From NCBI RefSeq assembly GCF_018424605.1, contig NZ_QTKT01000003.1:124001-188000 (forward strand): a stretch of 64,000 nt of DNA, read 5' to 3'. The notes under the pieces are model-generated. The model saw only the letters and a list, made by a program, of their open reading frames with translations. It made no database searches and was not told the origin of the DNA. Shown here piece after piece: positions 19,834-27,882 of the stretch. The position numbers and the translations under genes are program-made. The first letter of the stretch is position 1, and every line of letters starts with the position of its first letter. Source of the stretch: Marinobacter lipolyticus (lineage in GTDB: Bacteria > Pseudomonadota > Gammaproteobacteria > Pseudomonadales > Oleiphilaceae).

Positions 19834-21093
19834 CTAGCGCTCGATCCCGGCCGCCCGGCGCACCGCCGCGAGGTCTTCGGCCATCACCAACGCCTTTTCG
19901 GCCCGCGCCAGCGCCATGCGGGCGTGGTCATCGGCGGCCTCCGCCATGGCGCGGTTATCCAGCCCCGCCAGGCTGGCCAGCGCCCGCTGCAAGGTGACCG
20001 CCACCTCCACCATACCGGCACCGTCGCGGCCAATGGCGGTGAAGGCATCATTGAACACACCACGCATCGACAGCTCAGGCACTTCGATGCGGTCGCAGGC
20101 CGACTCGGCGGTGTGTTCAACGGGTTGGCGGTACCAGAAATGCAGCAGGCGAATCATCGTCTGGATGACCTTGTTCGCGGTACCGGGATCGTTGATCCCC
20201 GGCGACAGCGCACGCACGGCGATTTCTGACAACACGACGAAGCCGAAACGGGGGTCCTGGTCGAACACCCGGTCCGGCCCCAGGGTAAAACAGCCCGACA
20301 CCGCCTCGGGCCAGTCCTCCGAGTCCGGAGGGCTGTCGAACGCGACCCAGGCCAGCGGGTCACCGGGCATCAGGAAGTCCCCCGGCAACGCCGCCAACCG
20401 CAGGCGGGCATTGGCCTCCTCGGCCCAGCTTTGCAGTTTGCGGACGTGGATTTCCTGCAGGTGGCCCGGGGACGGCACCGGCACGGCCTGCCCCTTGAAA
20501 GGCTCTGCTCCGGCGGGTTTACCGCCCAGCAGCGGCGCACGAAGCCTGTCCTGCAGCATCAGCATGGTGGCCCTTTCGGTCTTGTCGATGATCGGTCCCA
20601 GCAGCCCCAGGCGGGCAATCCGGTCGACCCAGCGCACGAACACCAGGATCACGATGGCGAACACACACATGGCGACCGCAAAGATGGTGAAGTAACCGGT
20701 GGGCTCGAAATACCCCTCTTCCACCGCCACCCGCGCCACCACACTGAAGATAAAGGAACCGACAAACGCGGAGTGGGCGATCTGGGAAACGTCATCCCGC
20801 AGCACCAGGCCAAACGCGCGCGGGGTGCCGTTGCTGCTGGCGGAGGTATAGGCGGCGACCATGGAACCCACGGCAAAGGTGGCGATCACCAGCATGCTGG
20901 CGGCCAGAATGGACAGCAGGGTTTCCACGGTGGCACGGGAGATGGATGGCAGCAGCGCCGACAGCTCACTGCCATCGATGATCCGCGCCGCGAACACGGA
21001 GATCACCGACAGCACACTGAACAGCAGCGGCCGGAACCACAGCCGCTCGCGCAACCGGTTAAGCCGGAAAATCAGTCGTTTACCACTGTCCAT
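19834..21093 (-). CDS. DUF2254 membrane protein
   Basis: A 419-residue predicted inner-membrane protein with four N-terminal helices (first around LLFSVLSVISVFAA) and a large soluble C-terminal half. Hallmarks of DUF2254 are TFAVGSMVAAYTSASSNGTP, a helix pair, and RALSPGINDPGTANKVIQ in the soluble region. The family has no assigned function. The start has an AAGGAA ribosome binding site. It follows yghU by 42 bp on the same strand and could be co-transcribed. Confidence 0.85.
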   Translation of the reverse strand: MDSGKRLIFRLNRLRERLWFRPLLFSVLSVISVFAARIIDGSELSALLPSISRATVETLLSILAASMLVIATFAVGSMVAAYTSASSNGTPRAFGLVLRDDVSQIAHSAFVGSFIFSVVARVAVEEGYFEPTGYFTIFAVAMCVFAIVILVFVRWVDRIARLGLLGPIIDKTERATMLMLQDRLRAPLLGGKPAGAEPFKGQAVPVPSPGHLQEIHVRKLQSWAEEANARLRLAALPGDFLMPGDPLAWVAFDSPPDSEDWPEAVSGCFTLGPDRVFDQDPRFGFVVLSEIAVRALSPGINDPGTANKVIQTMIRLLHFWYRQPVEHTAESACDRIEVPELSMRGVFNDAFTAIGRDGAGMVEVAVTLQRALASLAGLDNRAMAEAADDHARMALARAEKALVMAEDLAAVRRAAGIER

Positions 21094-21135
21094 GGGGTCA
21101 TTTCCTTCTGATTTTCCCGGCCATGCGGACCGCCG

Positions 21136-22014
21136 CTATTCGCCCTGTTGCGGCTCAAGCTTGTCCTGGGTGCGCAGCTCGAAATCGCTGGCATCGTGGC
21201 GCTCGTGCAGCTGGCTTGAAGGTTCGCCCCAGGCACGGTTGACCATGCGACCGCGCTGCACAGCCGGGCGCCGGGCCAGTTCGTCTGCCCAGCGAATCAC
21301 GTTGGTGTAGGTGTGGGCCTCCAGGAACTCCGCGGCCTCGTACACCTTGTTCTTCACCAGCGCGCCGTACCAGGGCCAGATCGCCATGTCGGCGATGGTG
21401 TATTCGTCGCCGGCCACGTACCGGTGATCCGCCAGCTGACGGTCCAGCACATCCAGCTGGCGTTTGATTTCCATAGTGTAGCGGTTGATCGGGTACTCGT
21501 ACTTCTCCGGCGCGTACGCGTAGAAATGTCCGAAGCCGCCGCCCAGCAGCGGCGCGCTGCCCATCTGCCAGAACAGCCAGTTCATGCACTCGGCGCGGCC
21601 GGCCACGTCTTCGGGCACAAAGGCGCCAAACTTCTCGGCGAGATACAGCAGAATCGAGCCGGATTCGAACAGCCGCACCGGCGGGTTGGTGCTGTAGTCC
21701 ACCATTGCCGGAATCTTGGAATTCGGGTTCACACTCACGAACCCGCTGCTGAACTGTTCGCCTTCGGTGATGCGGATCAGGTACGCATCGTATTCCGCAC
21801 CGTCAAAGCCACGCTCCAGCAACTCTTCCAGCATCACCGTTACCTTCACCCCGTTGGGTGTGGCGAGGGAATACAGTTGCAGCGGGTGCTTGCCCACCGG
21901 CAGTTCCTTGTCATGGGTCGGGCCGGCGATGGGGCGGTTGATATTGGCAAAAGCACCGCCGCTGGCGGACTCCCATTTCCAGACTTTCGGCGGGGTATAA
22001 CTACTGTCAGTCAT
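21136..22014 (-). CDS. yghU: Glutathione-dependent disulphide-bond oxidoreductase YghU
   Basis: The 292-residue protein is a Nu-class glutathione transferase, with disulphide-bond reductase activity in E. coli YghU. It has the extended YghU-type N-terminus (PPKVWKWESASGGAFANINR), the thioredoxin-like domain beginning PLQLYSLATPNGVKVTVMLEE, and the all-alpha C-terminal domain containing YTIADMAIWPWYG. Cytoplasmic. It is upstream of the DUF2254 gene on the same strand and divergent from the DUF1206 gene. Confidence 0.92.
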   Translation of the reverse strand: MTDSSYTPPKVWKWESASGGAFANINRPIAGPTHDKELPVGKHPLQLYSLATPNGVKVTVMLEELLERGFDGAEYDAYLIRITEGEQFSSGFVSVNPNSKIPAMVDYSTNPPVRLFESGSILLYLAEKFGAFVPEDVAGRAECMNWLFWQMGSAPLLGGGFGHFYAYAPEKYEYPINRYTMEIKRQLDVLDRQLADHRYVAGDEYTIADMAIWPWYGALVKNKVYEAAEFLEAHTYTNVIRWADELARRPAVQRGRMVNRAWGEPSSQLHERHDASDFELRTQDKLEPQQGE

Positions 22015-22188
22015 CAGTCGACCCTTTTATGGCTGGTGAGAAGTAACTCTGTACGGACGCAATCCGCAGGCAGACCGCAGCGACGTCCGCGCTCAGGAAT
22101 TCTAGAATAGACAAAGGAGGCCAGCCACACGCATTATCAATCAGTGGCAGTGACATTCACGGAACAGGATGCGTGAGGGGATGCCCGG

Positions 22189-22998
22189 ATGCAAAGCACG
22201 GAGGAATCAGACGCCAAAAGCGCGGTCACGATTTTCGCGCGCTGGGGCTACGCCGCACGGGGGATGGTCTACGTGCTGGTGGGCGGTCTGGCGGCGCTGG
22301 CAGTTATTGGCCAGGGCGGCGAAACCACCGACAGCCGCGGCGCCCTGCAAAGCCTGCTGACCGCCCCGCTGGGCCGGGCGCTGCTGGCGGTGATTGCCGT
22401 CGGCCTGGTGGGCTACGCACTCTGGCGCGGCATCCAGGCCATCAAAGACACCGACGACCACGGCATAAGCGCGAAAGGGCTCGCGATCCGCGGTGGTCTG
22501 CTGGTGAGCGCGGCCACCCACCTGCTGCTCGCCGGTTTCGCCGGCAGCCTGGCCACCTCCCTGGGGCGCTCGTCTTCCGGCTCCGGCAGCGGCTCGGAAG
22601 GCCTCGCCACCTGGCTGCTGAACCAGCCGGCGGGGCGCTGGCTGGTTGCCGCCGTCGGCGTTGCGATCATCGGTGCCGGCATCGCCCACTTGATCAAAGG
22701 GTGGAAAACCAAGTTCCACGCCCATTTCGACATGCCGGCCATCATCCAGCCCTGGGCCTATCCCGTGTGCCAGTTCGGCCTGGCGGTGCGGGGCGTGGTG
22801 TTTCTGATGATCGGCACCTTTTTCCTCACCGCGGCCTACCAGGTCAACCCGGACGAGGCCGGCGGCCTGGCCGAAGTGTTCCGCACCCTGCAGGATCAGT
22901 CGTTCGGGCCCTGGCTGATTGGCTTCGCGGCCCTCGGGCTGTTCTCGTTCGGGCTTTACAGCTTGCTGGAAGCCATCTTTCGGCGGGTAAACGTCTAG
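22189..22998 (+). CDS. DUF1206 multi-pass membrane protein
   Basis: A 269-residue inner-membrane protein built from three repeats of the DUF1206 unit, each a pair of hydrophobic helices opening with an aromatic/Gly-Arg-Gly motif (WGYAARGMVYVLVGG, KGLAIRGGLLVSAA, FGLAVRGVVFLMIGT). Function of the family is unknown. The start is supported by GAGGGG eight bases upstream of the ATG. It is the last intact core gene before the left cassette array; its stop overlaps the remnant of a cassette on the opposite strand. Confidence 0.85.
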   Translation: MQSTEESDAKSAVTIFARWGYAARGMVYVLVGGLAALAVIGQGGETTDSRGALQSLLTAPLGRALLAVIAVGLVGYALWRGIQAIKDTDDHGISAKGLAIRGGLLVSAATHLLLAGFAGSLATSLGRSSSGSGSGSEGLATWLLNQPAGRWLVAAVGVAIIGAGIAHLIKGWKTKFHAHFDMPAIIQPWAYPVCQFGLAVRGVVFLMIGTFFLTAAYQVNPDEAGGLAEVFRTLQDQSFGPWLIGFAALGLFSFGLYSLLEAIFRRVNV

Positions 22999-23139
22999 CG
23001 GGCGGATTCCATCCAGGCTGACCGTGTTGCGGGCCATCCATAAATCGTACGTGTCTTGCATCGCCGACCCGTCCGCGACGCGCCACAACCGCCCTCGAAC
23101 TACCATGTACCGTCCATCGGGAGTCACTGGGTACTTCAT
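22999..23139 (-). pseudogene. Chimeric cassette remnant: small-protein N-terminus joined to HigA C-terminus
   Basis: Reading leftward from an ATG at 23139, the frame begins MKYPVTPDGRYMVVRGRLWR, the N-terminus of a common small hypothetical protein as I recall it. It then switches to MQDTYDLWMARNTVSLDGI, which matches the C-terminus of the HigA antitoxin at 42790-43083. The frame then runs into the antisense of the DUF1206 gene without a natural stop. This looks like recombined debris from two cassettes at the distal end of the array. Confidence 0.55.
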
Positions 23140-23143
23140 AGGA

Positions 23144-23226
23144 GCCTAGCGCCAGATTTCGCGGCCGTTTGGGTGAGCGAAGCGATCAAAAAGCTTCGCC
23201 TGTTTAAGTTGTTACGTGAGTTATGC
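23144..23226 (-). repeat. attC site (integron recombination site)
   Basis: On the minus strand the 83-bp site opens with the core GCATAAC (RYYYAAC) and ends with GCTAGGC, one mismatch from GTTRRRY. An internal palindrome GCGAAGC / GCTTCGC forms the stem centre. It is the distal site of the first cassette array. Confidence 0.65.
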
Positions 23227-23294
23227 GCAGACCCGTTACCCTTAAAGGATCGCCAGTTCTTATTGTTCCAGCTAGGAACTGCTTCGGTGCCTGC

Positions 23295-23366
23295 CTGCAA
23301 CGCCCTGGGTAAGCTGCCGATACGGAGCGCAGTGAAGTAGCGGTCAGCTTCACCCGCTGGTTACAC
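23295..23366 (-). repeat. attC site following the 23372-24091 gene
   Basis: Core sequences GTGTAAC and GTTGCAG flank a 72-bp imperfect palindrome. Viewed on the plus strand, GGGTAAGCTG pairs with CAGCTTCACCC with one bulged base, the extrahelical-base feature of attC. Between this site and 23226 is a ~70-bp spacer with no convincing gene, perhaps an empty cassette. Confidence 0.7.
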
Positions 23367-23371
23367 GGACC

Positions 23372-24091
23372 TCACCACCGGGCTCGCCAGCATTCCTTTT
23401 CCGATAAAGCCTCTTCTAATGACGGTTCATTTCCAGATCCATCATTGAGACTAATGGTAGTAGCAATTGTCATGGTGGTAACCGACTGTGATTCGTCCTG
23501 CTTACGGCTGTTTTTGAGATGGTTAAGCACGGTTCGCTGGACCCCAATTGGGAGAGCCGTCTTCGTACGCTGCATTATTGGCCTAATGGTTTCTAATACA
23601 GCTTGGCCGTAGTCGATTGCCTCACTTCTAGATGGAATTTTTCCCTTGTGAATCACTTCATTTCGAAACTTTATCTGCTTTGGTCGAAGCAGCGCGGGTC
23701 TTTCCGAAAAACATTTCAGATAGAGGAAAATGAAAGCTCCAAGCTGACGCTCCGACTGCGATGAAACTTCTTTCCAAGTTTCAGCAAAAGCGCTTTCTTC
23801 TACCCCATCCTCCAAAAGTGATGCTTGTATAAAAAATTCGTAAAAACGTTCGAGGCTCGATGTGAAAGAGGCAACGGCCTCTCGGTAGTAACCATCAAGG
23901 ATTGCGTAAGTTCCGAGATCAAACAGCACCTCAAACTTCTGTTCTTGTAATACCGTTACCGTCGTGTGGCCTTTTTCACAGGTGAATTCATAGCGGCCAT
24001 CATCTCTGAGCTCGACATATTTCGGGTACGGAGGGTGGCTACTGGCATTCGCTCCGACAGCGCACTTCATACAAGTTAGCGGCAATCTCAA
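23372..24091 (-). CDS. Cassette-encoded hypothetical protein with N-terminal zinc-ribbon-like cysteines
   Basis: The 239-residue protein starts with MRLPLTCMKCAVGA; the CxxC, with a later CEKGH, suggests a small zinc ribbon in the first 45 residues. The rest is helical, acidic and without membrane segments (for example SFTSSLERFYEFFIQASLLED). I do not recognise a family. It lies between attC sites at 23295-23366 and 24126-24201, making a typical single-gene cassette. Base composition is lower in GC than the flanking core. Confidence 0.7.
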   Translation of the reverse strand: MRLPLTCMKCAVGANASSHPPYPKYVELRDDGRYEFTCEKGHTTVTVLQEQKFEVLFDLGTYAILDGYYREAVASFTSSLERFYEFFIQASLLEDGVEESAFAETWKEVSSQSERQLGAFIFLYLKCFSERPALLRPKQIKFRNEVIHKGKIPSRSEAIDYGQAVLETIRPIMQRTKTALPIGVQRTVLNHLKNSRKQDESQSVTTMTIATTISLNDGSGNEPSLEEALSEKECWRARW

Positions 24092-24125
24092 ATCACATTC
24101 CCCAGAATTTCGGTAACCTCATTTC

Positions 24126-24201
24126 GTGTAACGCGATGCGCAGCGGCCGGTTTGTCGCGCGCAGCGCGACAAACCGGTCCGACTGGCACTACTGGTTAGG
24201 G
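24126..24201 (-). repeat. attC site
   Basis: The 76-bp site has end cores CCCTAAC and GTTACAC on the minus strand and a long central palindrome (ACCGGTTTGTCGCGC pairing with GCGCGACAAACCGG). It starts just past the stop of the gene at 24206-24604. The same right arm (ATGCGCAGCGG) recurs in the attC hit by the IS1111-group element. Confidence 0.85.
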
Positions 24202-24205
24202 AACA

Positions 24206-24604
24206 TTACCTCGACGGCACAACATAAATTGGGTCATTCGAGTAAGGATTCCCGGCCCCATAGGGGTTATTGATGCTGTCCGGGGAATAGGGGCTTCCAT
24301 ACCTTCCATAAGGATTAGATGTTGAATCCGGATCGTATGGGTTATTGCTAAGCCGCCCGCGGTAGTCACCTTGACTATCGTAAAGCTTAGGAGCATCTGT
24401 TGCGTAGGGGTTGGTATGAGATTTGTTGCTGTACGGGCTGCCATATTGACTATAGGGGTTGTTTAGTCCGTCGGACTTATATGGACTTCCAGCGCCGTAA
24501 GGATTATTCAAGCAGTTTGGATCATAAGGACATGCGCCTGAAGCCGCTGCCGAAATGCCAAAAAAGAAAAATGCGATTAAAAGCAGATTTTTTTTAATCT
24601 TCAT
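24206..24604 (-). CDS. Secreted cassette protein with NPYG-type repeats
   Basis: A 132-residue protein with a clear signal peptide (KKNLLLIAFFFFGISAAASG) and a mature part made almost wholly of short Asn-Pro-Tyr-Gly/Ser repeats (NNPYGAGSPY, NNPYSQYGSPY, SNPYGRYGSPY). Two cysteines occur at the mature N-terminus. The low-complexity repeat suggests an extended surface or periplasmic protein; no function is known to me. Ribosome binding site AGGAGAAG. It forms a cassette with the attC at 24126-24201. Confidence 0.75.
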   Translation of the reverse strand: MKIKKNLLLIAFFFFGISAAASGACPYDPNCLNNPYGAGSPYKSDGLNNPYSQYGSPYSNKSHTNPYATDAPKLYDSQGDYRGRLSNNPYDPDSTSNPYGRYGSPYSPDSINNPYGAGNPYSNDPIYVVPSR

Positions 24605-24648
24605 GATCTTCTCCTACCTTGCCCAACCGCTAACTAGAACGACTATAG

Positions 24649-24887
24649 CTACGAGAGGTCATCCAAGGAAATATTGGGGTATTTTCCGTCAACTACTTGC
24701 TTTCCAAACTCCATTGAAAGTTTCTCTGCTTCTTCGAGGCTTTTCACTTTTTTGCTGGCGCTGACAGTCTTTTCGAGTGACTGTGCCCTTGCGCCATGAT
24801 GACGAATAATAGACACGCGAACCACCCACTCATTAGTGTCTGCCAACTGATAAGGGATTGGAATGCTTTATAGGTCGTGCGATTCAT
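24649..24887 (-). pseudogene. Small cassette gene with an apparent 1-bp frameshift
   Basis: An ATG at 24887 with a strong GGAGGGAAT ribosome binding site starts MNRTTYKA and then leaves frame. The continuing reading frame, IPIPYQLADTNEWVVRVSII and onward to a stop at 24649, looks like a real small soluble protein of roughly 80 residues. One missing A near 24867 would explain this. An alternative TTG start at 24846 would give 65 residues and an intact gene. It begins directly after the attC core interrupted by the IS1111-group element. Confidence 0.55.
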
Positions 24888-24995
24888 ATTCCCTCCCTGG
24901 TCCTAACGAATGATATGGACTCCCCCAGCTCCCACGGCATCCATGTGCCACATTGAAGGTGTCGACATCTTCAATCAAAAGCAGGAGGAGTCATC

Positions 24996-26021
24996 ATGAA
25001 TGTTACAACCATTGGCATCGGTCTGGCGAAAACTGTGTTCAGTATTCATGGTACCGACCAACACGGCAAGGTCGTGGTTCGCAAACGACTGAATCGACCC
25101 GAGCTGTTGCCGTTCTTCGCACAATTACCTCCTTGCCTGATCGGCATGGAAGCCTGCTCGGACGCTCACTACTGGGCGCGTGAACTGACCAAGCTCGGCC
25201 ATGATGTTCGGATCATTGCACCCCGGTTTGTGGCTCCGTATCGCAAGAGCAGCAAGAATGACGACAACGATGCCGAGGCCATCTGCGAAGCGGTCGGTCG
25301 GCCCAATCTGCGCTTCGTTCCCATCAAGACCGAAGACCAGCAAGCGACGCTGTGCCTGCACCGTATTCGCCGTGGGCTCACTATGGAACGCACTGCGCAG
25401 ATCAATCAGATTCGGGGCCTGTTAGCCGAGTTCGGCCTGATCATTCCCCAGGGGCGTTACTCTGCGCGGCGCCGGGTTCCAGAGATCCTGGAGGACGCGG
25501 AGAATGGTTTACCGATGCTGGCCCGTCGGTTACTGAATAATATCAATCAGCGCATTCTCCAGCTTGATGAGGAAATACTGTCGTACGACCGGGAGATCGA
25601 AGCGATGGCCCGGCACGATGAGCGGGCCGAGCGCCTGATGGCCATACCCGGCATTGGGCCTCAAACCGCGACAGCCATACTCGCCAGCGCACCCGACCCC
25701 AAACAGTTTAAAAGCGGGCGACACTTCGCCGAGTGGCTGGGGCTGGTGCCTCGACAATACTCGACCGGGGGCAAAGTTCGACTGGGAAGAATCACCAAGC
25801 GTGGGGACAAATACCTGCGAACATTGTTGATCCATGGCACCCGAGCGGTGATTGCAAAATTACCGGATAAACACGATCGTCTCAGTCGCTGGGCGCGGGA
25901 ACTGGTAGAGCGGCGAGGGTACAAACGAGCGGCAGTCGCGTTGGCGGCCAAGAACGCGCGGATCATATGGGCGCTAATGATGAACCAGACAGAGTTTAAG
26001 TCACAGCCTGTGGAGGGCTAA
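24996..26021 (+). CDS. IS110-family (IS1111 group) transposase
   Basis: The 341-residue protein has the N-terminal RuvC-like DEDD domain and the C-terminal transposase_20 domain (ERLMAIPGIGPQTATAILAS, followed by the Ser-containing ARQYSTGGK-type loop, here PRQYSTGGKVRLGRI). Family members normally read GIDLAK at the first catalytic Asp; here residue 9 is Gly (GIGLAKTVF, codon GGT rather than GAT or GAC). The enzyme may therefore be catalytically impaired. Ribosome binding site AGGAGGAG is strong. The gene otherwise appears full length. Confidence 0.93.
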   Translation: MNVTTIGIGLAKTVFSIHGTDQHGKVVVRKRLNRPELLPFFAQLPPCLIGMEACSDAHYWARELTKLGHDVRIIAPRFVAPYRKSSKNDDNDAEAICEAVGRPNLRFVPIKTEDQQATLCLHRIRRGLTMERTAQINQIRGLLAEFGLIIPQGRYSARRRVPEILEDAENGLPMLARRLLNNINQRILQLDEEILSYDREIEAMARHDERAERLMAIPGIGPQTATAILASAPDPKQFKSGRHFAEWLGLVPRQYSTGGKVRLGRITKRGDKYLRTLLIHGTRAVIAKLPDKHDRLSRWARELVERRGYKRAAVALAAKNARIIWALMMNQTEFKSQPVEG

Positions 26022-26285
26022 TAACCGAGTACCAACGACAGGCAGAACACGCCTGCCAGCCGAGTCTTGCAACGGCAAGCGATGACGGAACGGTCAGACC
26101 GAGAGTGATAGAACCTGTTGCGCTCCGCGGCTTTAGAAAGCCGACTAACGAATGAGGTCATCACTCACACGCATCATCATCCTGGCCCGGGCAACAGTGC
26201 CCACAGAGAGGCCGAATGGAGAACCGCAGTCTCAAACCGCTCTGGAATCAAATGGCGTTGCTTGACCGCAGGGGGAGTCCATGTA
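26022..26285 (+). ncRNA. Candidate IS-encoded guide RNA (seekRNA/bridge RNA) region
   Basis: IS1111-group elements encode their target-recognising RNA in the non-coding region downstream of the transposase. This 264-bp right end has no convincing ORF. It contains CTAACGAATGA at 26145-26155, identical to the left element-target junction at 24904-24914 (CTAAC from attC, GAATGA from the element). Several short hairpins surround it, such as GGCTTTAGAAAGCC. The RNA ends are not determined. Confidence 0.55.
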
Positions 26286-26354
26286 GCCGTGCGCAGCGGC
26301 CATTTTGTGGAGTGCAGCGGAAAAAATGGTCCGACTGACGCTACTTGTTAAATC

Positions 26355-27176
26355 CTACCAATCCCGATATGGAGTTTCGCTTGCTGCAATACCGTTCCTG
26401 AAGCGAACTTTATTGAACATCACGGTTATGGCGTTCATCGCTAAATCTTTATGTGGAGTGGGCCCTACCCTTAGGTTCCATAAAGGCGTTTGATCTGATG
26501 AAAGGCCAAGCTTTACCTTCACATAGGGCACAAGAGTTGATTTTCCGGGCCTAAGTTCAGTTCGGCTATCATCAGTAGGAATTACTGATACAAGCCGCCA
26601 TTCGCGTTCATCTTGGAAGGAACTGTGTTTTAGAAAAGGAGCGAACTGGATAAAGGTTTCCAAAATATGGCCGCTTTGCTTGCGACAATATTCTGTGAAG
26701 TCCTCGGAATCACGGTATCGAGCGATCAAATACTCAACTGCTTTTTCCACCCACCGTTTCACTATATTGCCTTGCTCGACCGACTCGTATATGCATGGCT
26801 TTAAGATAAAGCCTTGGTTTTTAACCAAAGCCTCTAGCTTGTCTCCATCGAAGCCCAGGCTGTAACCGAAACTTGGTGGACAGTAACCTCGCCACTGACT
26901 CAGTGAGTCATCAATTTCAGAAAAACAAGCTACATATATGGTTAATTTATCGGCACGATTTAAATTATCTGACACCGCCTCGCAAAACTTTTTCCTAAGG
27001 TCATCATCGCTTTCATGACCTATTTTTTTTAGGTGTTGTTCCGCAATCTCTATAGCGTGAAGAAATTCCTTCGCGTCATTCATATATTGTATGCGCGTTG
27101 CCCATATAGAGTCTGATTCGATGATCCCAAGAACTCCAGCTCCGCTCGTGTAATGGTGCAAAATGGGCTTTGACAT
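26355..27176 (-). CDS. DUF2971 domain cassette protein
   Basis: A 273-residue soluble protein with DUF2971 signatures: N-terminal LHHYTSGAGVLGIIESDSIWATRIQYMND, then FSEIDDSLSQWRGY and GYSLGF, then the late EREWRLV. The family is widespread in accessory regions and integron cassettes; function is not established. The stop codon is immediately followed by the ATTTAAC core of an attC (now split by an insertion sequence), so it is a standard single-gene cassette. AT-rich compared with core genes. Confidence 0.85.
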   Translation of the reverse strand: MSKPILHHYTSGAGVLGIIESDSIWATRIQYMNDAKEFLHAIEIAEQHLKKIGHESDDDLRKKFCEAVSDNLNRADKLTIYVACFSEIDDSLSQWRGYCPPSFGYSLGFDGDKLEALVKNQGFILKPCIYESVEQGNIVKRWVEKAVEYLIARYRDSEDFTEYCRKQSGHILETFIQFAPFLKHSSFQDEREWRLVSVIPTDDSRTELRPGKSTLVPYVKVKLGLSSDQTPLWNLRVGPTPHKDLAMNAITVMFNKVRFRNGIAASETPYRDW

Positions 27177-27204
27177 CTAAGAAATAGTCCTAAAACAGTT
27201 TTAG

Positions 27205-27289
27205 ATTTAACGCCGCTCAGCACGCGCGGCTACGGAATGGAGGCAAAGCCGCAATGTAGTAAACGTCGCCGTGACTGGCATTGTTAGGT
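27205..27289 (-). repeat. attC site
   Basis: An 85-bp imperfect palindrome bounded by ATTTAAC and GTTAGGT cores (plus-strand reading), with an inner GCGGCT / AGCCGC stem. It overlaps the stop codon of the gene at 27284-27784 and shows strong similarity to the sites at 27798-27882 and 41144-41222. Confidence 0.88.
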
Positions 27290-27784
27290 TTTTGAAATTT
27301 TCCCAAATTCTTCAATGTCCTCAAGCGCCTTTTCTTCTTTCTTCCGAACATCGCCATCATCTAAGCCAAAGCTGAATGCATCTGGCAAGAGGCAACCTTC
27401 TGAGTTCTTCTGCCACCTATGAAGTGCCCGATTGTACAAAGCTTGCTTGATACAGTATTCGAGCGCTTTTTCATGACGATCATCATTAAAATTATTTGCC
27501 ACCATGTCTTGGCGCCGCCACGATGCGGCAATTAGCCAGTGATGAAACGCATACTCATACTGCGCAGTAGCCTGATATTGGATGGCATGTTTTTCCAGGC
27601 CATGATATTCGGTGTTATTTTTCGCAGGCACACGAGAGTCTAAAACATCAGGCCGGTGGGCACCCCACGGGTAATCACCTCTCATGCAAGGAAAGCAATT
27701 TGTTAGACCTTGTGCCCCTCCAAAGTGCTGTTTCAGGAACTCTGAGGCCAGGTTCTCGTACTCTGGCTTCCAGCTAAAGTCCAC
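27284..27784 (-). CDS. Cassette-encoded hypothetical protein
   Basis: A 166-residue soluble protein, rich in aromatic residues and histidine, starting MDFSWKPEYENLASEFLKQHF and ending with an acidic helical segment. There is no signal peptide or membrane segment, and I recognise no family. Its stop codon overlaps the core of the attC at 27205-27289 and an attC precedes it, so it is a single-gene integron cassette probably expressed from upstream cassette promoters. Confidence 0.65.
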   Translation of the reverse strand: MDFSWKPEYENLASEFLKQHFGGAQGLTNCFPCMRGDYPWGAHRPDVLDSRVPAKNNTEYHGLEKHAIQYQATAQYEYAFHHWLIAASWRRQDMVANNFNDDRHEKALEYCIKQALYNRALHRWQKNSEGCLLPDAFSFGLDDGDVRKKEEKALEDIEEFGKISKT

Positions 27785-27797
27785 CAGTCTCTCCTAT

Positions 27798-27882
27798 ACC
27801 TAACGCCGCTAAGCACGCGCGGTTGCGGAATGGAGGCGAAGCCGCAATGCAGTAACCGTCGCCGTGACTTGCCTGGTTATGT
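27798..27882 (-). repeat. attC site
   Basis: 85 bp between cores ACCTAAC and GTTATGT (plus-strand reading), with the same GCGGTTGCGG...CCGCAATG inner stem as the adjacent site. It overlaps the stop codon of the gene at 27877-28314. Confidence 0.88.

Larger units (their letters stand above)
24908..26285 (+). mobile_element. IS110-family element, IS1111 group, inserted in attC
   Basis: The element is about 1378 bp. It carries 12-bp subterminal inverted repeats (ATGGACTCCCCC at 24915-24926 and GGGGGAGTCCAT at 26271-26282), as expected for the IS1111 group, with about 7 bp outside the left and 3 bp outside the right repeat. One transposase gene is followed by about 264 bp of non-coding right end. 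It sits exactly at an attC core, as known for the IS1111-attC subgroup. The precise ends are inferred from restoring the attC. Confidence 0.88.
24901..26353 (-). repeat. attC site split by an IS1111-group element
   Basis: The flanks 24901-24907 (TCCTAAC) and 26286-26353 (starting GCCGTGCGCAGCGG, ending GTTAAAT) rejoin into a 75-bp attC. Its right arm matches the neighbouring attC at 24126-24201, with the ATTTAAC core directly after the DUF2971 gene on the minus strand. The insertion lies immediately next to the AAC of the core, with no visible target duplication. Confidence 0.85.
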
